Assembly (NCBI GenBank): GCA_963787895.1
Contig: CAWBEX010000007.1
Span: forward strand, 496,001-560,000
Origin: Anderseniella sp963787895
Lineage (GTDB): Bacteria; Pseudomonadota; Alphaproteobacteria; Rhizobiales; Aestuariivirgaceae
Reading direction: 5' to 3'
DNA: 64,000 bases
This document shows positions 44,518-53,094 of the stretch, one piece after another. Every line of letters starts with the position of its first letter. Positions within the stretch are counted from its first letter, which is position 1. Position numbers and translations under genes: made by a program. Below the pieces are notes generated by a model. The model did no database searches and had not been told where the DNA came from. It was given only the letters and a program-made list of their open reading frames with translations.

Positions 44518-45216
44518 ATGTTGAACTCGATCTTGTCGGTTTTGGTGCCCGTCCATCGCGAGGGTTTTCGCTTTATCGCAATCTTTGCGCTGGTTACCCT
44601 GGTGATGTTCTGGCTGTTGCCGGACGTGTTTGGTTGGCTGGGGGTGTTGCTCACCCTCTGGTGTGCATACTTCTTCCGTGATCCTGAGCGGGTTACGGCG
44701 CAAGACCCTGGCCTCGTGATATCACCTGCCGATGGCCGCATATCGGCCATTGAGCGAGTGGCAGTTCCGCCCGAACTGGCCCTGGAAGGCGATACACTCA
44801 CGCGGATATCCGTGTTCATGAATGTGTTCGATGTCCACATCAACCGGTCGCCGGTGGATGCTGAAGTGGTTCAGCTTAGTTACATAGCCGGTAAATTCCT
44901 GAACGCAGAGCTCGACAAGGCCAGCGAGCACAACGAACGCCAGGCTCTGACGCTGGAGATGGCAGACAAGCGCCGCATTGGTGTGGTACAAATTGCCGGG
45001 CTGGTTGCCCGCCGAATCGTGGCGCTGACAGGTCAGGGTGCAAAGTTGCAGGCCGGCCAGCGTTTTGGCTTGATTAGGTTTGGTTCCAGGGTCGACGTGT
45101 TTTTGCCGGATGACGCGTCTGTGCGGGTTTGTTTGGGCCAGCGCGCTGTCGCAGGTGAGACAATACTTGCAGACCTGTCAAATGCCCGTCCGGCCTTGAC
45201 CGGCCGCAAGGCCTGA
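44518..45216 (+). CDS. psd: Phosphatidylserine decarboxylase proenzyme
   Basis: A 232-residue enzyme of the short (PSD-A type) class. Two N-terminal hydrophobic segments anchor it. SPADGRISAIE and FMNVFDVHINRSPVDAEV are the conserved core. Cleavage at the GS pair in RFGSRVD (Ser190) should yield the pyruvoyl group. It converts phosphatidylserine to phosphatidylethanolamine. ATG 44518 is preferred over 44443. pssA follows after 26 bp, so the phosphatidylethanolamine route is one operon. Confidence 0.92.
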   Translation: MLNSILSVLVPVHREGFRFIAIFALVTLVMFWLLPDVFGWLGVLLTLWCAYFFRDPERVTAQDPGLVISPADGRISAIERVAVPPELALEGDTLTRISVFMNVFDVHINRSPVDAEVVQLSYIAGKFLNAELDKASEHNERQALTLEMADKRRIGVVQIAGLVARRIVALTGQGAKLQAGQRFGLIRFGSRVDVFLPDDASVRVCLGQRAVAGETILADLSNARPALTGRKA

Positions 45217-45242
45217 TAATCGTACAATTGTGGTAAGCGGAC

Positions 45243-46100
45243 ATGTCCAGCGAAGAGGAAAGCCAGGCGAATTCGGGGGAGCAGCGTTTGCGGCAAATCC
45301 CGGTGCGTTACCTCCTTCCCAACATTGTGACGCTGCTTGCGCTTTGTTCCGGTATCACCGCCATTCGGCTGGGTGTTGAAGGCCGTTTCGAGCTTGCAGT
45401 GGCATGTGTCATTCTCGCGACTATCCTGGATGCACTGGACGGGCGCATTGCGCGCGCTTTGAAGGGTTCATCAAAGTTTGGCGCCGAACTCGATTCCCTG
45501 GCCGACTTCGTCAACTTTGGAGTCACACCCGGTTTGCTGGTGTACTTGTGGTCACTTAGTGCGTTGAAAAACCTCGGCTGGATTGTGGCGCTGGCGCTGG
45601 CCATGTGCTGCGCGCTAAGGCTTGCCCGCTTTAACGTGTCACTTGAAGACCCGGACAGGCCGGCCTGGAAAATCAACTACTTTACCGGTGTCAATGCACC
45701 CGCTGGTGCCATGCTTGCCATGCTGCCGATGTACCTAGGCTTTCTCGACCTGGTGCCGTCCGGTCAGGAAATTGCACCTTTTGTGCTCGTCTACATTGCG
45801 CTTGTGGCCTTTGCCATGGTGTCCCGCCTGCCTACTTTCTCCGGCAAGGGCATCGGCCGGGTCAGGCGAGAGTGGGTCCTGCCGATCCTGGCGGCGGTAA
45901 CTATCCTGGCTGCGCTGCTGGTGACCAACACCTGGGAGGTTATGACAGTGGCTTCCCTCACATACCTTGCACTGATACCTGTTTCGGTGATTGCCTATCT
46001 GCGCCAGCAGCATGCATGGGAAAAGCGTGTAGCGGAACATCCGTCTGACATGGTTTCGTCATCTGCTGAGGATAAACAGACCGAAACTACAAGCGGCTAG
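45243..46100 (+). CDS. pssA: CDP-diacylglycerol-serine O-phosphatidyltransferase
   Basis: A 285-residue membrane enzyme with about 7-8 helices. The CDP-alcohol phosphatidyltransferase motif DGx2ARx8Gx3Dx3D appears in DALDGRIARALKGSSKFGAELDSLAD. It makes phosphatidylserine from CDP-diacylglycerol and serine, feeding Psd next door. The N-terminal 20 residues are polar and the C-terminal 25 acidic and variable. arsC starts 7 bp after its stop. Confidence 0.92.
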   Translation: MSSEEESQANSGEQRLRQIPVRYLLPNIVTLLALCSGITAIRLGVEGRFELAVACVILATILDALDGRIARALKGSSKFGAELDSLADFVNFGVTPGLLVYLWSLSALKNLGWIVALALAMCCALRLARFNVSLEDPDRPAWKINYFTGVNAPAGAMLAMLPMYLGFLDLVPSGQEIAPFVLVYIALVAFAMVSRLPTFSGKGIGRVRREWVLPILAAVTILAALLVTNTWEVMTVASLTYLALIPVSVIAYLRQQHAWEKRVAEHPSDMVSSSAEDKQTETTSG

Positions 46101-46107
46101 AATAGTC

Positions 46108-46527
46108 ATGAGCATCACCATCTATCACAACCCCAAATGCGGCACTTCGCGCAACGTACTGGCGATGATCCGCGCGTCTGGTGAAGAGCCTGATGTGATT
46201 GAGTACCTGAAAGCCGGTTGGACAAGGCCCCAGATTGAAAAGCTGTTTGCAGCAGCCGGGTTAACTGCGCGCCAGGCAATGCGCACCAAGGGTTCGCCGG
46301 CCGAAGAGCTTGGCTTGACCGATCCGGCTGTCGCAGATGATGCCGTGCTGGATGCCATGGTTGAGCATCCTATCCTGGTCAATCGCCCCTTTGTGCAAAC
46401 GCCAAAAGGTGCCCGCCTGTGCCGTCCTTCCGAAGTTGTGCTGGAAATCCTGCCAGCCAAACCGAAGGGTGAAACCTTCAAGAAGGAAGACGGTCAGGTT
46501 GTCTTCATTGATGGCCGCCGCAAATAG
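46108..46527 (+). CDS. arsC: Arsenate reductase (glutaredoxin-linked ArsC)
   Basis: A 139-residue thioredoxin-fold protein. The catalytic Cys11 lies in YHNPKCGTSRN, and the PIL-VNRPFV stretch (HPILVNRPFVQTPKGARLCRPSE) carries the Arg residues that bind arsenate. It uses glutathione and glutaredoxin to reduce arsenate to arsenite. The gene lies in the psd-pssA run rather than near the arsR/exporter pair 4.7 kb upstream; a shared arsenic role is inference. Confidence 0.9.
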   Translation: MSITIYHNPKCGTSRNVLAMIRASGEEPDVIEYLKAGWTRPQIEKLFAAAGLTARQAMRTKGSPAEELGLTDPAVADDAVLDAMVEHPILVNRPFVQTPKGARLCRPSEVVLEILPAKPKGETFKKEDGQVVFIDGRRK

Positions 46528-46569
46528 GCTTCACACTGCATCTTGACGCGATCGATTTCCTGAGGCGCA

Positions 46570-47592
46570 ATGTGGCCTATGCGAAATCTGGAACCCAGCT
46601 TCTATACCGAACCTGCCGTGTTTGCGGTTGAGTGCGAACGCATTTTCTGGAGAAGCTGGCAGTTGCTCGCACCGGCTGCGAAACTGGCAGAGCCGGGCAG
46701 CTATGTTGCCACCGACATTGCCGGTGCCAAGGTCATGGCCGTGCGCGGCAAGGATGGAGTGCTGCGTGCTTTCCGCAATGTTTGCCGTCATCGCGGTGCG
46801 CGCATTCTTGAGGAAGGCGAGGGCGCCTGCAAAATCCTGCGCTGCCAGTATCACAATTGGGCCTATGATCTGGATGGTAGCTTGCGGCAGGCACCGTGGT
46901 TTGGAGAAGACCCTGGTTTCGACAAGAGCGACTGGCCGCTGGAAAGCATCAGTGTTGAGGTGTGGCGCGGGCTGGCCTTCATAGCCATCGAACCGGAAAT
47001 TCCGCTCGCTGCCCAGCTTGGCGCAACGATTGCGGAACTCAAGGATGAGCCAATCGAGGACTTCAACGCCGTTACTGAGCGGCGCATGGTGTTCGATGCA
47101 AACTGGAAGGTCTACACGGACAATTTCGTTGAGGGCTACCACATACCAGGCATCCACCCCGGTTTCTATCAAGCCATCGAGTTTGAGCATTTCGAGACAA
47201 CTGCACACGACAACTTGGTGAAGATGACTGCGCCGCCGCGGGAAGGTCTGTTCTACAAGGGCAAATGGCTGTGGATGTGGCCCAACTGGACATTGTCTCT
47301 GTTCGATGGCGGCATGAATACATCGCGCATCAATCCGTTGAGCGAAGGCCGCACCGAGCTGATCTACAATTTCTACTTTGCCGATACATCCGAAGCAAGG
47401 CGCGCGGCGCGTGAAGACACCATCGCCCGCAACATCGCGGTCGTGGAGGAAGACTTCGGCATCTGCATCGAAACGCACAAGAACTATGCCACGCGAGGCT
47501 ATTCTCCCGGCCCGCTCTCACCGCGCCACGAACAGGGCGTGGCCTGGTTCCAGAACCGCGTGGCCGGGGTGTTGAACGCCAAGGCGGGTTGA
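46570..47592 (+). CDS. Rieske-type ring-hydroxylating oxygenase alpha subunit
   Basis: A 340-residue non-heme iron oxygenase. The Rieske 2Fe-2S ligands are CRHRGARILEEGEGACKILRCQYHNW (C-x-H ... C-x2-H). The mononuclear iron site is NFVEGYHIPGIHP with a later aspartate. Layout is that of single-component oxygenases such as choline/carnitine monooxygenase relatives, not of multi-subunit aromatic dioxygenases. No reductase or ferredoxin gene is adjacent. ATG 46570 fits; ATG 46579 is an alternative. Confidence 0.85.
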   Translation: MWPMRNLEPSFYTEPAVFAVECERIFWRSWQLLAPAAKLAEPGSYVATDIAGAKVMAVRGKDGVLRAFRNVCRHRGARILEEGEGACKILRCQYHNWAYDLDGSLRQAPWFGEDPGFDKSDWPLESISVEVWRGLAFIAIEPEIPLAAQLGATIAELKDEPIEDFNAVTERRMVFDANWKVYTDNFVEGYHIPGIHPGFYQAIEFEHFETTAHDNLVKMTAPPREGLFYKGKWLWMWPNWTLSLFDGGMNTSRINPLSEGRTELIYNFYFADTSEARRAAREDTIARNIAVVEEDFGICIETHKNYATRGYSPGPLSPRHEQGVAWFQNRVAGVLNAKAG

Positions 47593-47595
47593 AGT

Positions 47596-47946
47596 CTAGA
47601 CTTTGTGAGACATGATGTTCAGTGTGTGGCCAGCAGGATCCCGCACAAAAAACCGCCTTACACCCCAGCCTTCGTTGGCGAGCTCGTACACGATTTCGCA
47701 GTTCGCTTGTTTTGCCTTCATGTATATGTCGTCCACGTCGTCCACTTCTATGGAAATGTCAGGGACCTGCGTGACCGATCCGCCTTCGCTAGCCAGGCTA
47801 ACCTGTGCCGGTGACATGGTTTCTGCCGAAAAGGTTACGATCCATTCCTGATCCATGACCACTTCAAGGCCGAATATCCCCTGATAGAAGGCCCGCACTT
47901 CTCGTGGGTTTGCAGTTTTCAGGTCTGGAACAATCCGCCTGACAAT
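47596..47946 (-). CDS. VOC family protein with unusual start, in frame behind the RND pump
   Basis: A glyoxalase-fold protein of about 116 residues. Homology to VOC proteins covers RIVPDLKTANPREVRAFYQGIFGLEV at the front and WGVRRFFVRDPAGHTLNIM at the end. The conserved first strand has no ATG, GTG or TTG: GTG 47898 would cut off the first 16 residues. The frame continues without another stop up to the TAG (47953-47955) of the RND gene. An AUU at 47946 lies 9 bases behind GGAG and is the best site for a full domain; readthrough of the TAG is the other option. Conventional annotation would give 47596-47898. Confidence 0.7.
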   Translation of the reverse strand: MVRRIVPDLKTANPREVRAFYQGIFGLEVVMDQEWIVTFSAETMSPAQVSLASEGGSVTQVPDISIEVDDVDDIYMKAKQANCEIVYELANEGWGVRRFFVRDPAGHTLNIMSHKV

Positions 47947-47952
47947 CCTGCA

Positions 47953-50900
47953 CTACTCCGCAGCCTGAGGATAAGCCTCGGGTTCTTCGACCGCCGGCCT
48001 TTGCTTTTTGCCGTCTATCAATTTGCCTTCGCTTGAAACAGCCACGCCCTTGGTGCGCGAAAACCGTTCGCGCAGCCGCTGCCAGCTTTCCTTCCACACT
48101 GTTGGTGCCGACAGCATGACCGGGCAGAACACCAGCGTTAAGACGGTTGAGAATGCAAGGCCGAAGACCATCGCAGTAGACATGTGAACCCACCAGGCAG
48201 AGGTCATCGAGCCAAAGGTGACGGTGCGGTGCACGAAGTCCACATTGAGCTGGAACATCAATGGCAGCAGGCCAAGTATCGTAGTTACAGTCGTCAGCAG
48301 GATGGGGCGCAACCGCTGCGCGGCGGCGCGCAATGATGCCTCGACAGAGTTCAGACCGCGCTTCAACAGCCCCTGGTAGGTATCAATCAGCACGATGGCA
48401 TTGTTCACCACCACCCCGGCCAGTGCCACTACGCCGGTGCCTGTCATGATGATGGAGAAGTAGTGCCGCATTACCAGCATGCCCAGGATGACGCCCACTG
48501 TGGACAGCACCACCGTCGCCAGCGTCAACGTCGTATGATAAAACGAGTTGAACTGGATCACCAGGATCATGAACATCAGGAACAGCGAACCAAGCAGCGC
48601 TTTCTGCAGGAAATCGGCAGACTTCTTCTGATCCTCGTCAGAGCCGCGAAACTTGAAGCTGACCCCGTCCTTCCAGGTCTGCGACTTTAGCCATTTCTCG
48701 AGCTCGTTGATCTTGTCGTTGGCCAGTACGCCCGGACCAGCGTTCGCCTTGACGAACAGGGATGGTCTGGAATTGAAGCGGTAAAGCGTATTGACCTGCT
48801 GGCGGATCTCGCGGGAAACGAAATTGGACAGGGGTTGCTGCCCGCTTTGTGTCTGCAACTTGAGTGTGTCCAGCTGCGCCAGCGAGCGCTGCTCTTCTGG
48901 CAGGCGAACCCTGATGTCTAGCTCGTCGCGGCTGTCATCAGGCCGGTATGTTCCAATAAGCGCGCCGTTGGTGATCAATTGTACCAGTGAGCCGGCTGCC
49001 GCCACTGAAGCCCCGAACCGGCCGGCCTCTTCGCGGTCAACCTTCAGCAGCACTTCGTATCCCGGCTGCGGCCGGTCATCGTCCAGGTCGATCAATCCGC
49101 TCATTTCAGTTTCCATGAACTTGCGGATGTTGCTGACAGCTTCTGTCGCGTCTGCACGGTTTTCGGACGTCACCTGCAAACGGATATCCTTGCCGGAAGC
49201 AGGCCCGCCCGCGATTTCGCGCACCTCGATAATGGTGCCCGGAATTCCTTGCACCGCTTCGGTCAACTGCTTCTTCACAGTCTCCCAGTCATCTCGATTA
49301 CCGATCGTCTTGAGTTCCACCTGCACCTGGCCGATGACGTCGGCAGGCACGTCCTGAGATGCGCCCAAGCCGCCGGTGGCGCCTGTTTCTGTCCCGGCAT
49401 AGGTAGTGAGATTGTCGATTGCCGGGTGATCGGCAATGCGATCATAGGCCTTGCGGACGATGGTCAGTTTCTGCTCGTTGGACAGGTTGCCGCGTGCGCG
49501 CACGTAGACGACCGCGACCTCCGGTTCAGTCTGGACAAAGAATTCCACACCTGTCGGCTTGGCTGAATACGCTGCAATGATACCTCCAATAGCGATGAGG
49601 ATGACAAGCAATACTTTGGCCGGGTGGCGCAGCACCGCGTTCAAAAAGCGGATGTACATCCCGGTCGGCCCCGGGATTTTAAGCAAATCTCCGTCACCAT
49701 CTGCAGACAGTCGCCCCGCTGCGCTGCTGTTACCCGCCGTAGGCTTGCCAACAAGCGTGCCCAGCGCCGGCAGGAAAATCATGGCGGTCAGGAGCGAAGC
49801 TGAAAGCACGACAATCACTGTCAATGGCAGGTAGCCCATGAACTCGCCAGCTACTCCTGGCCACAAAAGCATCGGCAGGAACGCCGCCAGCGTCGTCGCT
49901 GTCGACGAAACGATGGGCCAGAACATGCGTTGTGCGCCTGAAATGTAGGCATCTTTCTTGGAAAGCCCTTCCGCCATCTTGCGATCGGCAAACTCGATCA
50001 TGACAATAGCGCCATCGACCAGCATCCCGACTGTAAGCACCAGGCCGAACATCAGCATGATGTTCACCGTGTAGCCGAGGAAGCCGAAGAACATGAAACC
50101 GATCATGAAAGATGTCGGGATGGCCATGCCGACCATCAGGCCTGATCGTAAACCCAATGCCGCCACGACAAGCGTCATGACCAGCAGGATGGCCAACAGG
50201 ATTGAAGAGGTCAGTGAGCCAAGAATGTCTGCAATCAGGCGGGATTGATCAAGCGTCGTCTCGACCTTGATGGCCTTGGGCCAGTTTGCCGTAACTTCGC
50301 CAATGACCCGCTTCACTTCATCATTGTTGATCAGGATGTTCGAGCCCAGGCGTTTGACCACTTCGATGGCAATGGTCGGTTTGCCATTGAATTCTGCATA
50401 CCTGTCGCGGTCCTTGAAGGTGCGCTTGATCTCTGCCACCTGGCCAAGCGTGACCGTTGTGCCGTTCGATGATTTGACAACCAGGTTGAATACATCGCGT
50501 GCATTTTCGAACAGGCCAGGAATCTTGACGTTGTAACTGCCGTTCTGCGACCTGACAGCACCCGCTGCAACCAGCCGGTTGTTCAGGTTTGCTGCATTCA
50601 ACAATTCCTGTTGGGTAACGCCATATGCTTCCAGTTTCACCGGGTCGACCACGACCTCAAGCAGCTCCTCTCGCTGCCCAGTCAGCTTTGCCTCAAGCAC
50701 CGTGCTTATGCCCTCAATAGCGTCTTGCAGTTCGCGCGCGTGCTTGAACATTGTCCGCTCTGGGACAGTTCCTGAAAGCGCCACCACTATGGTAGGCTGA
50801 AGCGAGAAGTTGATCTCGTTGATTGTCGGTTCTTTTGCATCGTCAGGCAGTTCTGCCTTTGCCAGGTCAACTTTCTCGCGCACGTCCAGAATCGCCTGGT

Positions 50901-51207
50901 CGATGTCGACTTCGGTTTCAAACTGAACCAGCACACCGCCATGGCTTTCCGAAGCGATGCCGGTCATCTCCTTCACACCGTCCAGTCCGCGAAGCTTCTC
51001 CTCAACCGGTTTGACCAGCAGGCGTTCGGAGTCTTCCGGGCTGATGCCTGGCAGGGTTATCGAAATGTAGACGACAGGTATCTGGATGTCCGGGTCAGCC
51101 TCCTTCGGAATTTCGATGAAACTCCAGATGCCTGCGATGATCATCACGATGAGCATCGACAGTATGGCACGAGGCCTTGACAGTATGGTTGCGAGAGCGG
51201 CTTGCAT
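47953..51207 (-). CDS. RND efflux permease (AcrB/HAE1 family)
   Basis: A 1084-residue inner-membrane pump with 12 helices and two large periplasmic loops, the AcrB layout. Helix 4-like FGLVLTVGMLVDGAIVMIEFADRKMAEG carries the proton-relay aspartates, and VVALAGVVVNNAIVLIDTYQGLL is the repeat in the second half. A cytosolic basic tail of about 40 residues follows. It works with the adaptor encoded just before it; no outer-membrane channel gene is in the cluster. The start overlaps the adaptor stop by one base (TGATG). Confidence 0.9.
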   Translation of the reverse strand: MQAALATILSRPRAILSMLIVMIIAGIWSFIEIPKEADPDIQIPVVYISITLPGISPEDSERLLVKPVEEKLRGLDGVKEMTGIASESHGGVLVQFETEVDIDQAILDVREKVDLAKAELPDDAKEPTINEINFSLQPTIVVALSGTVPERTMFKHARELQDAIEGISTVLEAKLTGQREELLEVVVDPVKLEAYGVTQQELLNAANLNNRLVAAGAVRSQNGSYNVKIPGLFENARDVFNLVVKSSNGTTVTLGQVAEIKRTFKDRDRYAEFNGKPTIAIEVVKRLGSNILINNDEVKRVIGEVTANWPKAIKVETTLDQSRLIADILGSLTSSILLAILLVMTLVVAALGLRSGLMVGMAIPTSFMIGFMFFGFLGYTVNIMLMFGLVLTVGMLVDGAIVMIEFADRKMAEGLSKKDAYISGAQRMFWPIVSSTATTLAAFLPMLLWPGVAGEFMGYLPLTVIVVLSASLLTAMIFLPALGTLVGKPTAGNSSAAGRLSADGDGDLLKIPGPTGMYIRFLNAVLRHPAKVLLVILIAIGGIIAAYSAKPTGVEFFVQTEPEVAVVYVRARGNLSNEQKLTIVRKAYDRIADHPAIDNLTTYAGTETGATGGLGASQDVPADVIGQVQVELKTIGNRDDWETVKKQLTEAVQGIPGTIIEVREIAGGPASGKDIRLQVTSENRADATEAVSNIRKFMETEMSGLIDLDDDRPQPGYEVLLKVDREEAGRFGASVAAAGSLVQLITNGALIGTYRPDDSRDELDIRVRLPEEQRSLAQLDTLKLQTQSGQQPLSNFVSREIRQQVNTLYRFNSRPSLFVKANAGPGVLANDKINELEKWLKSQTWKDGVSFKFRGSDEDQKKSADFLQKALLGSLFLMFMILVIQFNSFYHTTLTLATVVLSTVGVILGMLVMRHYFSIIMTGTGVVALAGVVVNNAIVLIDTYQGLLKRGLNSVEASLRAAAQRLRPILLTTVTTILGLLPLMFQLNVDFVHRTVTFGSMTSAWWVHMSTAMVFGLAFSTVLTLVFCPVMLSAPTVWKESWQRLRERFSRTKGVAVSSEGKLIDGKKQRPAVEEPEAYPQAAE

Positions 51208-52301
51208 CAGCTCGTCTCCAGTGTGGACTGCGCCGTTTCGACGGTTTGCCCGTCAACCACGAAGTCCTGCCCTTCCACAATGACTGTTGCACTATCGGGC
51301 AAGCCAACCGCCCAGGTGCCATCGGCATCTTGCGAGACAACGCTCACCGGCATGAACTTTACCTTTTTGTCTGCCGTCACTATCCGGACGCCGATTTTCC
51401 CGTCATCCGACAATGTCAGTGCGGATCCGGGCAGCTTGTGAGCCTTTGTTTTCGGCAGTTCGATAAACAGTTCTGCCGTCAGTCCCGCGCGCATTTTCAG
51501 GCCAGGGTTGCGTACTTCCAGCTCAACCTTGAAGGTCCGTGTCTCGACATCGGATACCATGGCGATGGACGTGATCTTGCCACCAACTTCCTCACCCGTA
51601 ATAAGCCTCGCTCTTGCAAACATGCCCTCGGCAACGTTTGGCAGCAGCCGTTCCGGCATCTGTGCGGAAACCCGTATTGGATCCATTACATGCAACGTGG
51701 CACACATGCCACCAGCCTGCAGAAAGTCGCCAGTCTTGGCAGGTGCACTTGTCAGCACACCATCAATCGGAGCCGTGATTGTGGTCCATTTCATGTCGAG
51801 TTCGATCTGTGCCAGCTCGGCCTGCGCCAGTTCCAGCCGGGCCTTGTCAGACGCAACCTTGGCCTTGGCAGCAAAGTTGCCCTTGGCGAGTTTGGCTGTG
51901 GCGTCGTAGTCGCGCTCGGCACTTGCCAGCTGCGACTGGGCGCGCTTGAGTTGGGCTTCACGCGCACCGGTATCCAGTTTGCAGATTATCTCACCGGACT
52001 TCACCCGGTCACCCGTATCGAACTGCTGCCCTTCGACAATGCCGGCGGTACGAGCACGCACATCAACCTTGTTGGAGGCTTCTGTGATGCCGCGGACCGG
52101 GAAAATATTGCTGCGTTCAACCGCCTCTATCTGGCGAACGCCCACCAGAAACGGTTTGGCAGCGGCTGCCTTTGCCTGTTCGCTTTTGACGCTCTGTGTT
52201 GTGTTCTCTCCATTGTCCGCCGTTGGCAGCAGGTAGCCGGAAGCAAACCAGCCAACGATGGCAAATGAGAATATTGCGGCCCAAATTATTGATTTTGACA
52301 T
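51207..52301 (-). CDS. RND efflux periplasmic adaptor (membrane fusion protein)
   Basis: A 364-residue adaptor. An N-terminal membrane anchor (SIIWAAIFSFAIVGWFASGYLLP), the lipoyl halves VDVRARTAGIVEGQQFDTGDRVKSGEIICKLD and MKWTTITAPIDGVLTSAPAKTGDFLQAGG, a helical hairpin between them and the beta-barrel follow in order. It bridges the RND pump and an outer-membrane channel. It is second in the operon after padR (30 bp). Confidence 0.9.
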   Translation of the reverse strand: MSKSIIWAAIFSFAIVGWFASGYLLPTADNGENTTQSVKSEQAKAAAAKPFLVGVRQIEAVERSNIFPVRGITEASNKVDVRARTAGIVEGQQFDTGDRVKSGEIICKLDTGAREAQLKRAQSQLASAERDYDATAKLAKGNFAAKAKVASDKARLELAQAELAQIELDMKWTTITAPIDGVLTSAPAKTGDFLQAGGMCATLHVMDPIRVSAQMPERLLPNVAEGMFARARLITGEEVGGKITSIAMVSDVETRTFKVELEVRNPGLKMRAGLTAELFIELPKTKAHKLPGSALTLSDDGKIGVRIVTADKKVKFMPVSVVSQDADGTWAVGLPDSATVIVEGQDFVVDGQTVETAQSTLETS

Positions 52302-52331
52302 TGCAGCTCTTACCGTTTGCCTGATGGCTCG

Positions 52332-52877
52332 CTATTCAGCGGCATCGCTGGGTTGGGATTGCTCCGGAAGGCCAAGGGTTGATCGCGACACTTCCATGTA
52401 GTTGATCGCGGCAGTCAACACTGCACGGCCGTACCCGTTTACAAACGTATGGCCAGAGCCTGGTTCGCCGCTTTGCTTGCATTCGTCTATGTTGGCCAAT
52501 TCAGCGCGCAGGTACGCCAATTGCCCGTCGTATACGTCCTGCAGGTGGTCTGGTTGAAGTTGATCACGGAACAGTGCCTGAAACAGGAACTCGGATTTGA
52601 ACTTGTCGTTTTGCGGCAGTTCATGAAGCGACTTGCGCAAGGTCTTGCGGCCTGATTCGGTGATCGAGTACGCCTTCTTCAGGGGTTTGCCTTCCTGGAC
52701 TTCCTCGCGCACGCTCACCAGTCCCTCAGCCAGCATATGCGTCAGGGCAGGGTAGATCGAGCCGTAGCTGGCCTCAATGAAGTGCGAGAACATCCCGTCT
52801 TCAACAGCTTTTTTTATTTCATATCCAGACGCTTCTCGAATAGCGAGGATGCCCAGACACAATGTGCGCACATTCAT
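52332..52877 (-). CDS. PadR family transcriptional regulator
   Basis: A 181-residue repressor with the PadR winged helix (CLGILAIREASGYEIKKAVEDGMFSHFIEASYGSIYPALTHM) and a C-terminal helical dimerisation part. It heads the padR-adaptor-pump operon, as is common for PadR control of multidrug efflux. A 7-bp inverted repeat lies 39 bp upstream of its start. Ligand unknown. Confidence 0.88.
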   Translation of the reverse strand: MNVRTLCLGILAIREASGYEIKKAVEDGMFSHFIEASYGSIYPALTHMLAEGLVSVREEVQEGKPLKKAYSITESGRKTLRKSLHELPQNDKFKSEFLFQALFRDQLQPDHLQDVYDGQLAYLRAELANIDECKQSGEPGSGHTFVNGYGRAVLTAAINYMEVSRSTLGLPEQSQPSDAAE

Positions 52878-52915
52878 ATGACGATATCCGCTCTCGTTGC
52901 GTGGCGGTGCGTGAC

Positions 52916-52932
52916 TATATCGTTCCGATATA
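52916..52932. promoter_or_regulatory. Inverted repeat upstream of padR, candidate operator
   Basis: TATATCG (52916-52922) and CGATATA (52926-52932) are exact reverse complements around three bases. Related CGATAT-like half sites lie on both sides (near 52882 and 52945-52960). The AT-rich dyad fits the type of site bound by PadR dimers, and its distance suits self-repression of the efflux operon. No clear -35/-10 could be fixed. Confidence 0.5.
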
Positions 52933-53094
52933 TGCCAATTGTGAATATATCAAGACGATAGTAGCCAATAAATTGTCCTACGCATCAAATAACAATTCGG
53001 ATCAAGCCGGACCCTAGGTCGCATGGGTTTGGTGTTGTTGTGCGTATAGAAGACGGGACAGAAGCCCCATTTCCGACGTGGAGATACATCGCGG

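Noticed and set aside
46531..47478. 315-codon minus-strand open frame
   Set aside because: Antisense to the Rieske oxygenase, which has all metal ligands.
51177..52268. 363-codon plus-strand open frame
   Set aside because: Antisense to the RND adaptor gene, which has clear lipoyl and anchor motifs.
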